Positions 45,397 through 55,216 of a DNA stretch of 64,000 nucleotides are shown here, one piece after another; positions within the stretch are counted from its first letter, which is position 1, and every line of letters starts with the position of its first letter. The notes under the pieces were generated by a model. It ran no database searches and was not told the DNA's origin. It was given only the letters and a program-made list of their open reading frames with translations. Both the position numbers and the translations under genes were made by a program. The DNA is from Metarhizium brunneum (Eukaryota > Ascomycota > Sordariomycetes > Hypocreales > Clavicipitaceae), in NCBI RefSeq assembly GCF_013426205.1, contig NC_089422.1, forward strand, positions 4,588,001-4,652,000, given 5' to 3'.

Positions 45397-46022
45397 GTGG
45401 CTGTCTCACGACCGACTCGATTCGGCTCAGGGGTCCATGTTCAACCCAGCTGAGCCCAGGCCACGGTGCATGCCAGTGCAAGGCTCAAGTGCTCGGTAAT
45501 TATGACCAGTACTACGGAGTACTAGTAATCGATCCAGATGTCTGAGGGCCACAGGGACAGCCAAGCTGCATGAAATGCTGCGGGCTCATTGATCCCGGCT
45601 ACGGGCCCCAACCCCAGAAGCGCCTTTTCGTCATTGAGCCGACCAGACCCCAGCTTGACCGGGCCTCCCATTGAAGCCTGCATGCGAATCCATCGTTATG
45701 CATTTGCTGATTTCAGGGCCGAAGGCTCCGAAGGGGCCGGCGCCGTCGACGTATGTATGTACATACATACATATCGACATACGTATCCATGCCCGCTCCT
45801 CATCGCGCATGTCCAGTCGTGTGGGTGATAAGCAAAAAAAAAAAAAAACGGCCTGGTGCTAGTCGACCAGGGTCCATGGATATCTAAAACAGGTCGGTCC
45901 TTGACTCCTTGGGCTCTTACCTGATGTCGATGCAGGACGATTAGTCCGTAATCACTTCTGTTCGTCCCATCCAACGCTCGTCCTTCACCCCCAGCCCTTC
46001 AACCCCCTTTGGTACGATTTGG

Positions 46023-46193
46023 ATGCCGCGTCTTCCTCGATATACCAAGAAGCTCGAGGCTCCTTGTTTCAATCTTGCCGCTGATCGCACAGGACTGAGC
46101 ATTGGGCCGTTGGCGTACTTTGCGCCGTTACGACTCCCGTTGTTTCGTCGCAACGTCGCAACGCCTGGCCGGTGGAGAGTCATTTCTGGGTAG
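46023..46193 (+). other. Possible 56-codon upstream ORF
   Basis: An ATG at 46023 opens a 56-codon frame closing at 46191-46193, 65 bases before the start chosen for the next gene. The peptide is basic and not recognised. It may be an upstream ORF if transcription starts before it, or part of an unrecognised spliced 5' exon. Confidence 0.3.
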
Positions 46194-46258
46194 ACACCAC
46201 ACGCCCAAGCCCAAGCCCAAATCGCCGCGCCCCCGAGGCACTCGATAAACGTATAAAC

Positions 46259-48271
46259 ATGCTGAGCCTACAAGAGGCTGCCCAGTCGCCACCTGTTGGG
46301 GGAACAGGTGGGCGATCGCGATATTCAAAAGCGCTGCCGTCCGTCCCTGTTGCCGACAGCCAAGGTGTCGCTGACCTTCCACCGCTCCCGCTTCCAAAAG
46401 ACGTATCTGAATTCCAGTTCCCTCTCCCCCCGCGGAAATCGTCCCGTGCAAACGACAACACGACGGGTGGCAAAAGCATACCCAGAAAACCCGTTGGCTC
46501 ATCGGCATCGAAACCCGCTGCACCACCGTCTGGCGCGTCCAACATCAATTCACCGCCTCTCTCGATTCCGCCTCCGGGCGGCTCCATGGCGATGCCCAGA
46601 GAAGCAGTTGCCAGAGCGCCGGAACCACAAGCACAGCCTGTTCTTATTGTTCCTCCCGAGTCCTCGCCCACAGATTCACTATCCAGTCTATTGTCCGCGT
46701 ATTCTCGAGAACCCGATGCCCCCATGTCTGGTAGCACTTACACGACAGCAAGCACAGCCAACAGCTTCCATGACTCTCATCTCAGCCCGTCGCTGGGCAA
46801 AGACGGACCATCAGCTGGCAGCAACACTTACTCACAAACACAGGTGCCTGCAGTGAAAAGCGAGCAAGGTTTGGAACACAAGGCCCAGAGCCGCCCTGCG
46901 CCGCCTCGAAAGGACGATTCATCTCATCCCAGTTCGTCGTCTCCGAAACTGCTGCCCGTTGCACCGCTATCTGAAAAATCCTCAGCTCCTCGGCCTGAAA
47001 TTTGGAAGCGTCGACCACAGACCGCCGAGAAGAACAAAGAGCTCTCCGATCTAAAACTAAGCCATAGCCACGGCTCAACTGCCTCGGCCTCGACAATTCA
47101 GTCCATTGAAACCGCTGTGCTTCTGGCCTATGCCAACATAGGTTCCGAAATCAAGCCCGCAGAGGAGCCGAAACAAGACGCAATACCGCCTCCTCCAGCC
47201 CTCGGCTTGCCCCGTCATAACGTCAAGCCAGTGTCTCAGGACAAGGGTCAAGAAACAGAAACGCAGATGGGGAGCATCGGCTCGAAGCTGCAGGACAAGG
47301 TGGGAAAAGCCCAGAAATCCCGTACCCCGGTGGATCGCAAGGACTTGCCTGTTCGCCGCGATAGCAAGCGGCCACCCACACCGGAATACCGAAAGGGAGA
47401 TGCCAGTCCTCCGTCTTCTCGGGCTGACACTATCGCCAAGCCTGCCTCTCCCGTCTCAGCAACCGGATCGCCAAAGGAAGGGGCCTTGTCTACTGCATCC
47501 AAATCGCCACCTCCACAACCGACCGCACCGTCGAAATCGGAACCAGTCGCGCCGAGCCTTGTTTCTGTTCCTCCCATTGCTTCAACATCTGCGAGCAGGC
47601 TGCCCCAAGCCGCACCGGACCTTCGGCTCAGTACAAATCTTCTAGAAATGAAACGGAGCAGCCCACCTGCCAAGACACAATCCCTGACTATGAATGACAG
47701 CAACCGTGGCATCAGTATTTCGTCGGATTCAGTGTTCAGCCGCACGTCATCTGGTCAAAATGTTGTAGGCGCCAGTGCCGAAGAACCTAGTAGGCCTGCG
47801 ACGGCCACCGGCTCGTTTGACCCAAGGATTGTCACTTCAGATACCCACGGACCGATGTACCGAGGACGTGATGGGACTCTCTACCCAGAAATGAAGGTCG
47901 TGCGAGAGCCAGACCCCAGAGCAGCATACTTCCCTATCCAAACGGATAAGCCTCTGCAGCCGGGCGCGATAATTTCTTCGAGGCCTCTCAACCACACACA
48001 TTACAACTGTTTCCAGAAGCATCGAACCATGAATCGCCGGTCGAACCGAAATTATCCGCTCACTTGTCAGACGTGTGACAAAGCTGATACAGAGGACCGT
48101 TGGGTATGCACCTTCTGTCACCTGCGCATCTGTGAGACATGTCTGCAGGGACTGAACGGGCATCAAAAGGTGCTTAGAAGGTTGGTAGACCAGCTTCGAG
48201 CAGACACGCCTGTTAGCTTATCGTCAGCGTCGCCGCCTGGATCTGCCCTTGGCATCGAGCTCCCTGCATAG
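46259..48271 (+). CDS. Disordered protein with C-terminal cysteine cluster, function unknown
   Basis: An intronless frame of 670 residues begins MLSLQEAAQSPPVGG; upstream in-frame codons lack an ATG. About 560 residues are Ser/Pro/Lys-rich with PPLPLPKD-type proline motifs and are probably disordered. The C-terminus is ordered: FDPRIVTSDTHGPMYRGRDGTLYPEMKVVREPDPRAAYFPIQ, then a cysteine cluster at ~584-628 (CFQKHRTMNRRSNRNYPLTCQTC, WVCTFCHLRICETC) that looks like a treble-clef or B-box/RING-like zinc site. The zinc module suggests protein or nucleic-acid binding, but I do not recognise the family. Independent gene on the plus strand, followed 800 bases later by another. Confidence 0.75.
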   Translation: MLSLQEAAQSPPVGGTGGRSRYSKALPSVPVADSQGVADLPPLPLPKDVSEFQFPLPPRKSSRANDNTTGGKSIPRKPVGSSASKPAAPPSGASNINSPPLSIPPPGGSMAMPREAVARAPEPQAQPVLIVPPESSPTDSLSSLLSAYSREPDAPMSGSTYTTASTANSFHDSHLSPSLGKDGPSAGSNTYSQTQVPAVKSEQGLEHKAQSRPAPPRKDDSSHPSSSSPKLLPVAPLSEKSSAPRPEIWKRRPQTAEKNKELSDLKLSHSHGSTASASTIQSIETAVLLAYANIGSEIKPAEEPKQDAIPPPPALGLPRHNVKPVSQDKGQETETQMGSIGSKLQDKVGKAQKSRTPVDRKDLPVRRDSKRPPTPEYRKGDASPPSSRADTIAKPASPVSATGSPKEGALSTASKSPPPQPTAPSKSEPVAPSLVSVPPIASTSASRLPQAAPDLRLSTNLLEMKRSSPPAKTQSLTMNDSNRGISISSDSVFSRTSSGQNVVGASAEEPSRPATATGSFDPRIVTSDTHGPMYRGRDGTLYPEMKVVREPDPRAAYFPIQTDKPLQPGAIISSRPLNHTHYNCFQKHRTMNRRSNRNYPLTCQTCDKADTEDRWVCTFCHLRICETCLQGLNGHQKVLRRLVDQLRADTPVSLSSASPPGSALGIELPA

Positions 48272-49070
48272 GAACGCACGGCAATGAAGGCACTGGTTGC
48301 CCGAATCTAACATTGTTTTGTGCTCGCCTTTCTTTGTACTAGTAAAGCATTCGCATTTTTCTATTAGTCTGGTTGGCTCACGGGGGGAGTGTCCAGCCCA
48401 GCTCACGACCTCTTGAAGATCTCGTCACGGTTATGTCATCATGTATGTAGAATGGGAAGCTGTCAATGGCTGGATTTTAGAGACGAAGATCTGCTGCAAC
48501 AAATTACGTTTGACTTTTACGTTGGAGATACCTGCATTTTGGACAGCCTTGAGGATCGAAAGGCTTGGTTTGTTTTTTTCTTGGCATCATATAAATAGGG
48601 GACGGAGTAATATCGGAGGAGTCACCGCCAAGGGGGTTCGCTGATTGTCTTTTTTTTAAACAAAAATTCAAGAGCGGGTTCGTAGGCGAAGATTCACCCT
48701 TGGATTTGGTTCGTCATAAAGAATTGACCGAATATTCATGTCAAGAGTTTGCCAGGAGCCTAGTGAAACTCGTTAATGTCGTGTGTAAGGGACAAGTTCT
48801 GGGAACTCCAAATGAGACTTGCACAATATATTACATTAGGCATATGTATTCAACATTCAATGTTTACAATTGTCGATCCTATGGGAACTGAGTGGGTCCC
48901 GACAGCCGTATAATAACTGGGGCAGCCAGCGCTACAACTTGACCGGACCTTAACAAAGCACCAGACCAGACCAGACTCAAGCTAATCACCGAGTACTACT
49001 ATCAATCAGTACTTGACGTATACGGCTGCCCCTGACATGAAGCTGCCATTATCAATACAAACCGGCGGCC
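48272..49070. other. Intergenic, 3' side of the Cys-cluster gene and promoter of the next
   Basis: About 800 AT-rich bases. No protein or RNA gene recognised. Confidence 0.5.
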
Positions 49071-49105
49071 ATGTCCTCTCTGCAAAGGACTCGCTCCTTG
49101 CGTAA
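49037..49105 (+). promoter_or_regulatory. Short upstream ORF overlapping the next start codon
   Basis: ATG at 49037 opens a 22-codon frame that ends at TAA 49103-49105, past the main ATG at 49071 and out of frame with it. If the transcript includes this ATG, it would compete with the main start. Confidence 0.4.
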
Positions 49106-50537
49106 ACCAACGATACCACCTCCCGCAGAAAAGCCGGTCAGACCTACCGCCACAGATGCAACACGAAGCGGCTCCCCCAGCCGGTTACCATTGAAGCCAT
49201 TCGCACGACCTCCAACCACCATCCTGCCAGGCTCATCCGCAACAAACACCACCACAGCCGCGTCATCGCGAAGCAGCAGGCCCGCCCCGACCTCACTAGC
49301 ACGCTCAAGCTCGCTATCCACAAGGGCAAATGGAGCCTCTGCGCAAGAAACGGCCAAGAAGGAGACGTCTCGCTACCCCCCGGCCAGCGGCGCGAACAGA
49401 GCGGCCGCCAGGACCCGACCTACGTCCGCAGGCAGCGGGAGCGCAGAACCTGCTCGGCGCCCACCGACGCATGTTCGTGCCAAGAGCACGGCGACGAGCC
49501 TACCACCTGCCACGTCGTTGCCGCCGCCGTCGAGCGGCCGCGTCGGCAGCCAGACGACGGCAGCCAGAGGCGGCCACGGTCGACATGTATCCATGTCCGT
49601 AGACAACAAGGGCCCATCTACGCCCGCGAAGCCAAGCGTCGCACCGCCGGCCGCGGTAGCAAAGGCACAAGCCCAACCGCGGCTGCGGCCCGCCTTCTCA
49701 ACGCTGCAGCAGCATTACTCGCCGGCAAAGTCGCAGGCCCCGAAGCCGCTGACCTCGGCCATCATCGCCCCGCCCTCGCCGTCGAAGCTGCCAGCCAATA
49801 TCGCCGCGTCGGCCGAAACGAGCAGGCTACAGGCCGAACTTCTGCAGCTGCACCTCCTCCACCGGGACTCGGGGGCAGTCCAGGCGCAGTGGCACGCCAG
49901 CGCCGAGGCGAAACTCGGGGCGCGCTTCGAGGAGCTCGGCCGAGAAAGCGGACGCGTGTCCGAGAGGGAGCGGTTCGCCGCGGAAAGCGACAACATCCTC
50001 GCTTTGAGGCGCTGGGCACGCGGCGGCAGGTACGGGATAGAAGACAAGATCCAGTCGCTGGATGAGATCTTGACCGGGCTGTGGACGCTCAGTGAGCCTG
50101 CGGGTCGGTACGCGAGGGTGGTGAAGCGGTTTGAACGCTGGGCCGACCACATGTGTGACGCCGAGGAGGCGAGACACGATATTGGGAGGATGCTGGTCCA
50201 CGGCCATGACTCGTTGTTCGTTGGAGAGCTGGATGCTACTTGGAGAGAAGAATGTGCCGGCCTGACTAGACGCTTGGAGACTTGGAGGGCCCGCCTCGCC
50301 GAGATTGATGATTTGCCGACACAGGAGGGCGTAGCTACGGCCGAGGCGTCCAGTTTGGGGAGGATGCTCGCTGGGGCAGGGAATCTCGTGCACGATATGC
50401 TCACCGAGTTGCATGCCATGCAGGAGATTGAGCAGCAGGCACTGGCTAGGGAGGATGAGTGGATTGAGAGGGTGAATAGGGAGGGCGATGACGACATTGA
50501 TACCCCGAGGGCTGGAGCTGTATGGCGAGTGATTTGA
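49071..50537 (+). CDS. Basic disordered protein with C-terminal helical region, function unknown
   Basis: An intronless frame of 488 residues begins MSSLQRTRSLRKPTIPPPAEKP. The first ~240 residues are Ala/Pro/Ser/Arg-rich and probably disordered. From ~250 to 470 the sequence is helical and likely coiled coil: TSRLQAELLQLHLLHRDSGAVQAQWHASAEAKLGARFEELGRE, then EDKIQSLDEILTGLWTLSEPAGRYARVVKRFERWADHM, and a final LVHDMLTELHAMQEIEQQALAREDEWIERV. The LxLLHRDS and RFERW parts look like conserved positions of a filamentous-fungal family, perhaps cytoskeletal or spindle linked, but that is only inference from its build. GC content is higher than in neighbouring genes. Convergent with the 6PGL gene. 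Confidence 0.72.
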   Translation: MSSLQRTRSLRKPTIPPPAEKPVRPTATDATRSGSPSRLPLKPFARPPTTILPGSSATNTTTAASSRSSRPAPTSLARSSSLSTRANGASAQETAKKETSRYPPASGANRAAARTRPTSAGSGSAEPARRPPTHVRAKSTATSLPPATSLPPPSSGRVGSQTTAARGGHGRHVSMSVDNKGPSTPAKPSVAPPAAVAKAQAQPRLRPAFSTLQQHYSPAKSQAPKPLTSAIIAPPSPSKLPANIAASAETSRLQAELLQLHLLHRDSGAVQAQWHASAEAKLGARFEELGRESGRVSERERFAAESDNILALRRWARGGRYGIEDKIQSLDEILTGLWTLSEPAGRYARVVKRFERWADHMCDAEEARHDIGRMLVHGHDSLFVGELDATWREECAGLTRRLETWRARLAEIDDLPTQEGVATAEASSLGRMLAGAGNLVHDMLTELHAMQEIEQQALAREDEWIERVNREGDDDIDTPRAGAVWRVI

Positions 50538-51033
50538 CATGAGACTTTTTGACGATGAAGCGACCTCACTTGTACAGGGTATTTGTATAACTCCGCCATG
50601 TCTTTCTGATAATAATGAGTCATCGGCAATAGAAGGCGAGAACTGATGGGGGGAAAACAGATGAAATTTTCTTTCATAACTTATCAAAGACTGCTCTAAC
50701 ATAGCTATGCAGCAAACAAGTAACCTTGAGCAGACGAGACGTTTCGCACATCTCCCGGTCCACTCCAGGCCCTGTCAAAAGATGACTCGAATCAAAAGAC
50801 TCCAAAGGGGCAGATTGAGCGAGAGGGCCAACATTCTAAATCCTACTGCTATAGCCAGGGCGGCGTAATATCATCGCACTCGTCTGTATGAATGACCAAT
50901 AAGGCTTGGTGCGTAGTGCGCATTTTCTCGTCTTTTCTTTTCAAAATCGTCTTGCTCATAAGCGTACGTATCCCAAGCCTCCGTTCGCGCAGCCAAGCAT
51001 CTTCATATGTGATCTCCTCTGAACCACCCCCCA
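50538..51033. other. Intergenic, convergent 3' ends
   Basis: About 500 bases between two convergent stops, with no supported gene. Confidence 0.55.
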
Positions 51034-51819
51034 CTACAGGAACGCCTTTCTTGGAAAACCAACACCCTCAACAGCAGGCTCGTCTACAAACCAGCTGCAT
51101 CTGTCGCCAGAGGCCTCGTTGACCAATGAGCAAGGCAGAGTGGGCTCGAGGGAGTCAAAGATTTCTTTCATGATATCCTTCTTTCCACCGCCTGTAGCGA
51201 CAAATGCTACGCGAACGGCGTGGGTGACAACGGGCAGAGTGAGAGTGATTCTCTTGGGAGGGGGCTTGGGAGAATCTTCGATGGGGGCGACCCAGGCATC
51301 GGTCTCGCGAAGGAGAGGGTGGCCAGGAAATAGGGAGCAGGTATGGCCATCGGGGCCGCAGCCTAGGAGGACGAGGTCGAAGATGGGGAGGCGAACAGAG
51401 TCGCGACTTGCAAAGCTGCTGACTAGAGTCTTTTCGTACTGGTCGGCAAGTTCTTGGGTATCGTTGAGATAGGTGGTGTCTATGGGATGAACGGTAGGTT
51501 GCTGGTCGGCAGGAATCTTTTCGAGGAGCTCAGACTTCAAGAGGCCGTAGTTGGAGTCGGCGTGGTCCAGAGGCACGGCACGCTCGTCGGCGAAGAATAT
51601 CTCCCACTTGGTAAAGTCAATCACATCTTCGGGGCCACTCGACGGGGCGAGAAGAGCCTGCGCAAGGGTCTTGGGCAAGGAGCCTCCTGAGATGGCCACT
51701 TTGAACGAATCGTGACGTGAGAAGCCCGCATTTTGACTCTGTACGACGTAGCCGCGGAGGGCTGTTGCGAGCGAGGCGACGTTGCCAAAGGCATAGAGGT
51801 TGGGCTGCGTCTTGGGCAT
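51034..51819 (-). CDS. SOL3: 6-phosphogluconolactonase
   Basis: An intronless frame of 261 residues. It hydrolyses 6-phosphogluconolactone to 6-phosphogluconate, the second step of the oxidative pentose phosphate pathway, in the cytosol (family knowledge). Family blocks are clear: AISGGSLPKTLAQAL, FFADERAVPLDHADSNYGLL, and LGCGPDGHTCSLFPGHPLL, plus the end segment KRITLTLPVVTHAVRVAFVATGGGKKDIMKEI. Length equals the usual ~250-260. The ATG at 51819 (MPKTQPNLYAFGNV) is the only sensible start. Yeast has several paralogues (SOL3/SOL4 carry the activity), so the symbol indicates the family only. Confidence 0.95.
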   Translation of the reverse strand: MPKTQPNLYAFGNVASLATALRGYVVQSQNAGFSRHDSFKVAISGGSLPKTLAQALLAPSSGPEDVIDFTKWEIFFADERAVPLDHADSNYGLLKSELLEKIPADQQPTVHPIDTTYLNDTQELADQYEKTLVSSFASRDSVRLPIFDLVLLGCGPDGHTCSLFPGHPLLRETDAWVAPIEDSPKPPPKRITLTLPVVTHAVRVAFVATGGGKKDIMKEIFDSLEPTLPCSLVNEASGDRCSWFVDEPAVEGVGFPRKAFL

Positions 51820-54148
51820 GGTGACGGGAACGGAAATGCGAATGATTGTCCCGCGTGTGGAAAATAGGAAAAAAGTCGCTTGGGGTAGAGTTGGATTTCA
51901 CAAGGATGCGATGCAGACGATGATGCAATTTCTCTGCTTCGGCTGTGGCGGCGGTAGAGATGGGCCGTGTGGCAGTTGGAGTATTGGAGTAGCTCTTCCA
52001 AGGATGACGTAAGGTCGTTTGGCCCAAAAAAAAAGAGGGCAACAGCTGCTCGCAGAAACGGATCCAGGTGACAGATCTGTGGCGGCGCAGGAAGGAATGG
52101 TGGCGAGAGGTGAGGGGACGTCGCAATGAAGAACGTGAAGATGCGAGCTGCTTGACGCTCAAGTCTACGTTAGAAGTCGCCAGGCTTGAAGCTTGACGCT
52201 TGATGGCGGGGTCGACGGTTTTGGTCGAGCAGATGCGGCTTGAAGGTCTTACTGGTCGCTGGGAAGACATGGAAGAAATGGCTGGTTCCACAAGAACCCG
52301 GCTCTGATAAGATGGAAGACGACTCCATAATACTCGGTAGAGTTCACTCCGTATCACGATATCACGGTGTCATGTATCATGGTATCATGTAACTACAGAA
52401 CATTGGCAGCGAGACGACATGACTTGCATTTGCGATGATGCAAGGACCGAGTACTGATCGACCGACCGACTGACTGAATGTATGAACTTGGCCCAGCTCC
52501 AATCAAAGGAGTGAGTACAACGCAACGTCGGGAGCATCCGAGAAGACCATGCGACCTTGAGTGTTGCTTGAAGTAACCTTGTGCGTTCCTACCCTAGGTA
52601 CTAGTTTGGCATCTCGCATGCCTCAGTACGTACATATAATAGTATATTAGAGGCTATTTTTAAGTGCGTTTTGACCAAACCACTGCTGCCTCTTGTCGAA
52701 TAGGTGATATCTGCCAAGTTTGACGACATGCAGGTTGAACCAGCCCCCCACGATTGGGATTGTATACAGTATATGAACTCGTACTCATGTCACGTCATTG
52801 ATACTGGCAGTCAATCGTCGAAGCCATGGCCGTGGTCGAAGCTTTAGGATGAAGGATGTGGCATTTCCTTGCGTGCGGGTGCCGATTTTCTTCGGCTGTA
52901 CAGAGCAAGTGCTGGTAAGCTCTCTGCACCGAATGCACGCCGAGTTGCCGTTGGGCAAACAATTGGCGACGAATTGACTTGAAGCAGTTGTTGTCTCAAT
53001 ATATGTCTGCAACACACACGCACATAAACACGCTTACTCACTCACATTGAAAGCATGTGAGAAGGCGGGGTAATTTTGAAGGATCGAGTCCATGAGTGGT
53101 GCAATGCAACCAGTGTCTCTGTGCCCCGCCCCTCATTTGACGTTGGCGTCCATGCCGAATACATTTGACCTACGTCCCCAGTGCGGTGTGTTGGATGGTT
53201 TGATAGAGGATATCACATATCACGACCTGGAGGCAGGTGGTGCACCGCCTTTTAGCTGGGGGGGTGTTGTGGGATTTCACGCTTCTTGGGCAGCATAGGT
53301 TACAATTTGCACGTCTCCACCCCATTGGTGTCTTGCACCAGTTGGCCAGACTGCTCCGCGAACGAGAGGGCCTTGTTTGCACTCAAGTGCGGATCTGGTG
53401 ATGGTGGCAAATATTGCCTGCAGGTGCAGGAGCGCTTGAGCTGAGGTGCATCTGTTTGTTGTTACCCAACCACCGCCCACTTTTATCCAATGGGTTGTCA
53501 TGGATAGTGGATTTGAGTGTTGGTTATTCCTTTATTTGACATGTCGGTATAACATGCTCCGATGGTTGTGTCTAGTGTTAGTCTTCATGGGGATTTCCGG
53601 GATGAGAGAGATGCTTATGTGTTTACTGGCGTACCTGTAGACCAGACTGAATGTTGTCAACTGGTACTTAACGCTCCAGTGCATTTGCTCCATTGTCCCC
53701 CTGTCTCTGGGCCACACACTCCGCTCAAGCGCTCAAGCGCTCCCTGAGCTCGCTGGAGGTGCTAAAACGGCAAGTCCTCCTGTAAGTAGTACCTTCCGTC
53801 TGGTGTTTATTCCAGCCAGGCACTCGCACTGTAGCAGCGGCCCATCAGCAGAGACCAATTCGCAGCATTCATATTCGCATCAATTGATATATTGAAACCG
53901 CCTTTTCCGTAGCTACCCACCTTGCCTACGCCGACATCTGGAAGCTAAGGAGAAGAATTTTCGTCAAACACCAAGACCAAGTTTTAATAGTATTGGCGTG
54001 TCTAACATTTGGCTTGAGCCACCCGAACCCACTAGTGCGAACTGGCCGCATCCAACCAAATCCGAGTACCAGGGATCTGCTCAGGGCTGACATGGGTGGC
54101 CTGCGCCACATTTCACGAGCCATGCAAGTTCCATGCCTCGTTTTCCTC

Positions 54149-54182
<34 letters not shown>

Positions 54183-55216
54183 AAGCAACGCGGGCACGCA
54201 CACGCTTATTATATGCCTATGCCTTTGCCTATGCCTACGCTGACTCCGTATTACAAAACGGACGACAGCAGGACAGGCAGTCAGAATCTCCGCCCAACGG
54301 TCCCAGGCGGCTGTCTTTTCTCGAACCGCCTTGTCTCTGGGCCCTTGTCTGGGCCCCAATGCCCACGATAACTTCTGGCCTGTCAAAAGTCACTGATCTC
54401 CACGAGTGGCTGTCACACGCTTGCATCGGGAACGGTGGGTGCTGGCAAACAAACTATGAAAAAAAAAAGGTATTACAAAAGTCTTATGAACCCTGAATTT
54501 ATCCTGTTCCCTGGGACCCTGAACAGAGGGGTATGTACATACAACACACTTCCAAGTTGCTCGATGCCCCCGACCCTGGGTCCATCTGGTCCATCTGGTG
54601 GTCCATCCGGAGCCAGATTGGTAGTTTGCCCCAAATCTGAATCTGGTGCCACTGAACCACCTTGCCCAGGGCCAATCCCTTCTTCTCATTCTTTCCCACC
54701 TTCTTCTCGATCCTTCTCTCGTATACTCCGTAATCTCACACTTGCAGTCTATAACTCACCAGGAGTGCTTCAAGACATTTGCGGCCCATAAACCTCGTAC
54801 GTGGAGCTGATACACCCGTCATCGTGCCGTTCCCCTCTCAACTGTTTTGATCCGTCATGCTGACCTTGCCGCATAGCCCGAGGCGCTTTGCTATTAAGGC
54901 AAGCCTACAGCTCCTTCTTCTCCCCCTCGCTTGTGCCTATATCCCAAGTACGCCCTTGACTTCGTGCTGCATGGCTGTGCTATAAACAGACCACCGCCAA
55001 TCCTCTGGAGCTTGCCTTCGATATCTAACCAACCCGAAGACCAAGGAACTATCCTACGACACAGCTCCAAGGGTGTTACAGAACTCTTGAAAAACGACCC
55101 TATCACAGTTCTGGGGGCACATCCCTTCTGAGAAGCTGCCTCGGTCACCAAGAGCCTTGACTGTGCGGGCCCAACGGCACATTTCATGTCTCGAACGAAG
55201 GACAGCATTGAACAAC
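51820..55216. other. Long intergenic region between 6PGL (-) and SET-MYND (+)
   Basis: About 3.4 kb between divergent genes. It contains ATCATG-type short repeats (52346-52391), a CTAGGTACTAG near 52597, an AC microsatellite (54151-54180) and a TACTCCGTA at 54724. The bases just left of 55217 are the leader of the SET-MYND gene. No gene with recognisable sequence was found. Confidence 0.5.
54151..54180. repeat. AC dinucleotide microsatellite, 15 units
   Basis: Thirty bases of uninterrupted AC. Confidence 0.97.

Larger units (their letters stand above)
42961..46258. other. Intergenic with repeats, left of the Cys-cluster gene
   Basis: About 3.3 kb without a supported gene. It holds two exact motif copies (TACTCCGTA at 44315 and TACGGAGTA at 45513), a three-unit GTGGCGCG tandem repeat at 45373-45396, a TACATACA-type repeat near 45752-45785 and an A15 run at 45834-45848. 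Sequence just right of the MFS relic may contain further unreadable pieces of it. Confidence 0.5.

Noticed and set aside
51617..52357. 246-codon minus-strand frame overlapping the 6PGL start
   Set aside because: Overlaps the confident 6PGL coding region in another frame; Ser/Arg-rich without conserved blocks.
54435..54791. 118-codon plus-strand frame before the SET-MYND gene
   Set aside because: No conserved sequence, Pro/Ser-rich, no supporting splice or start context.
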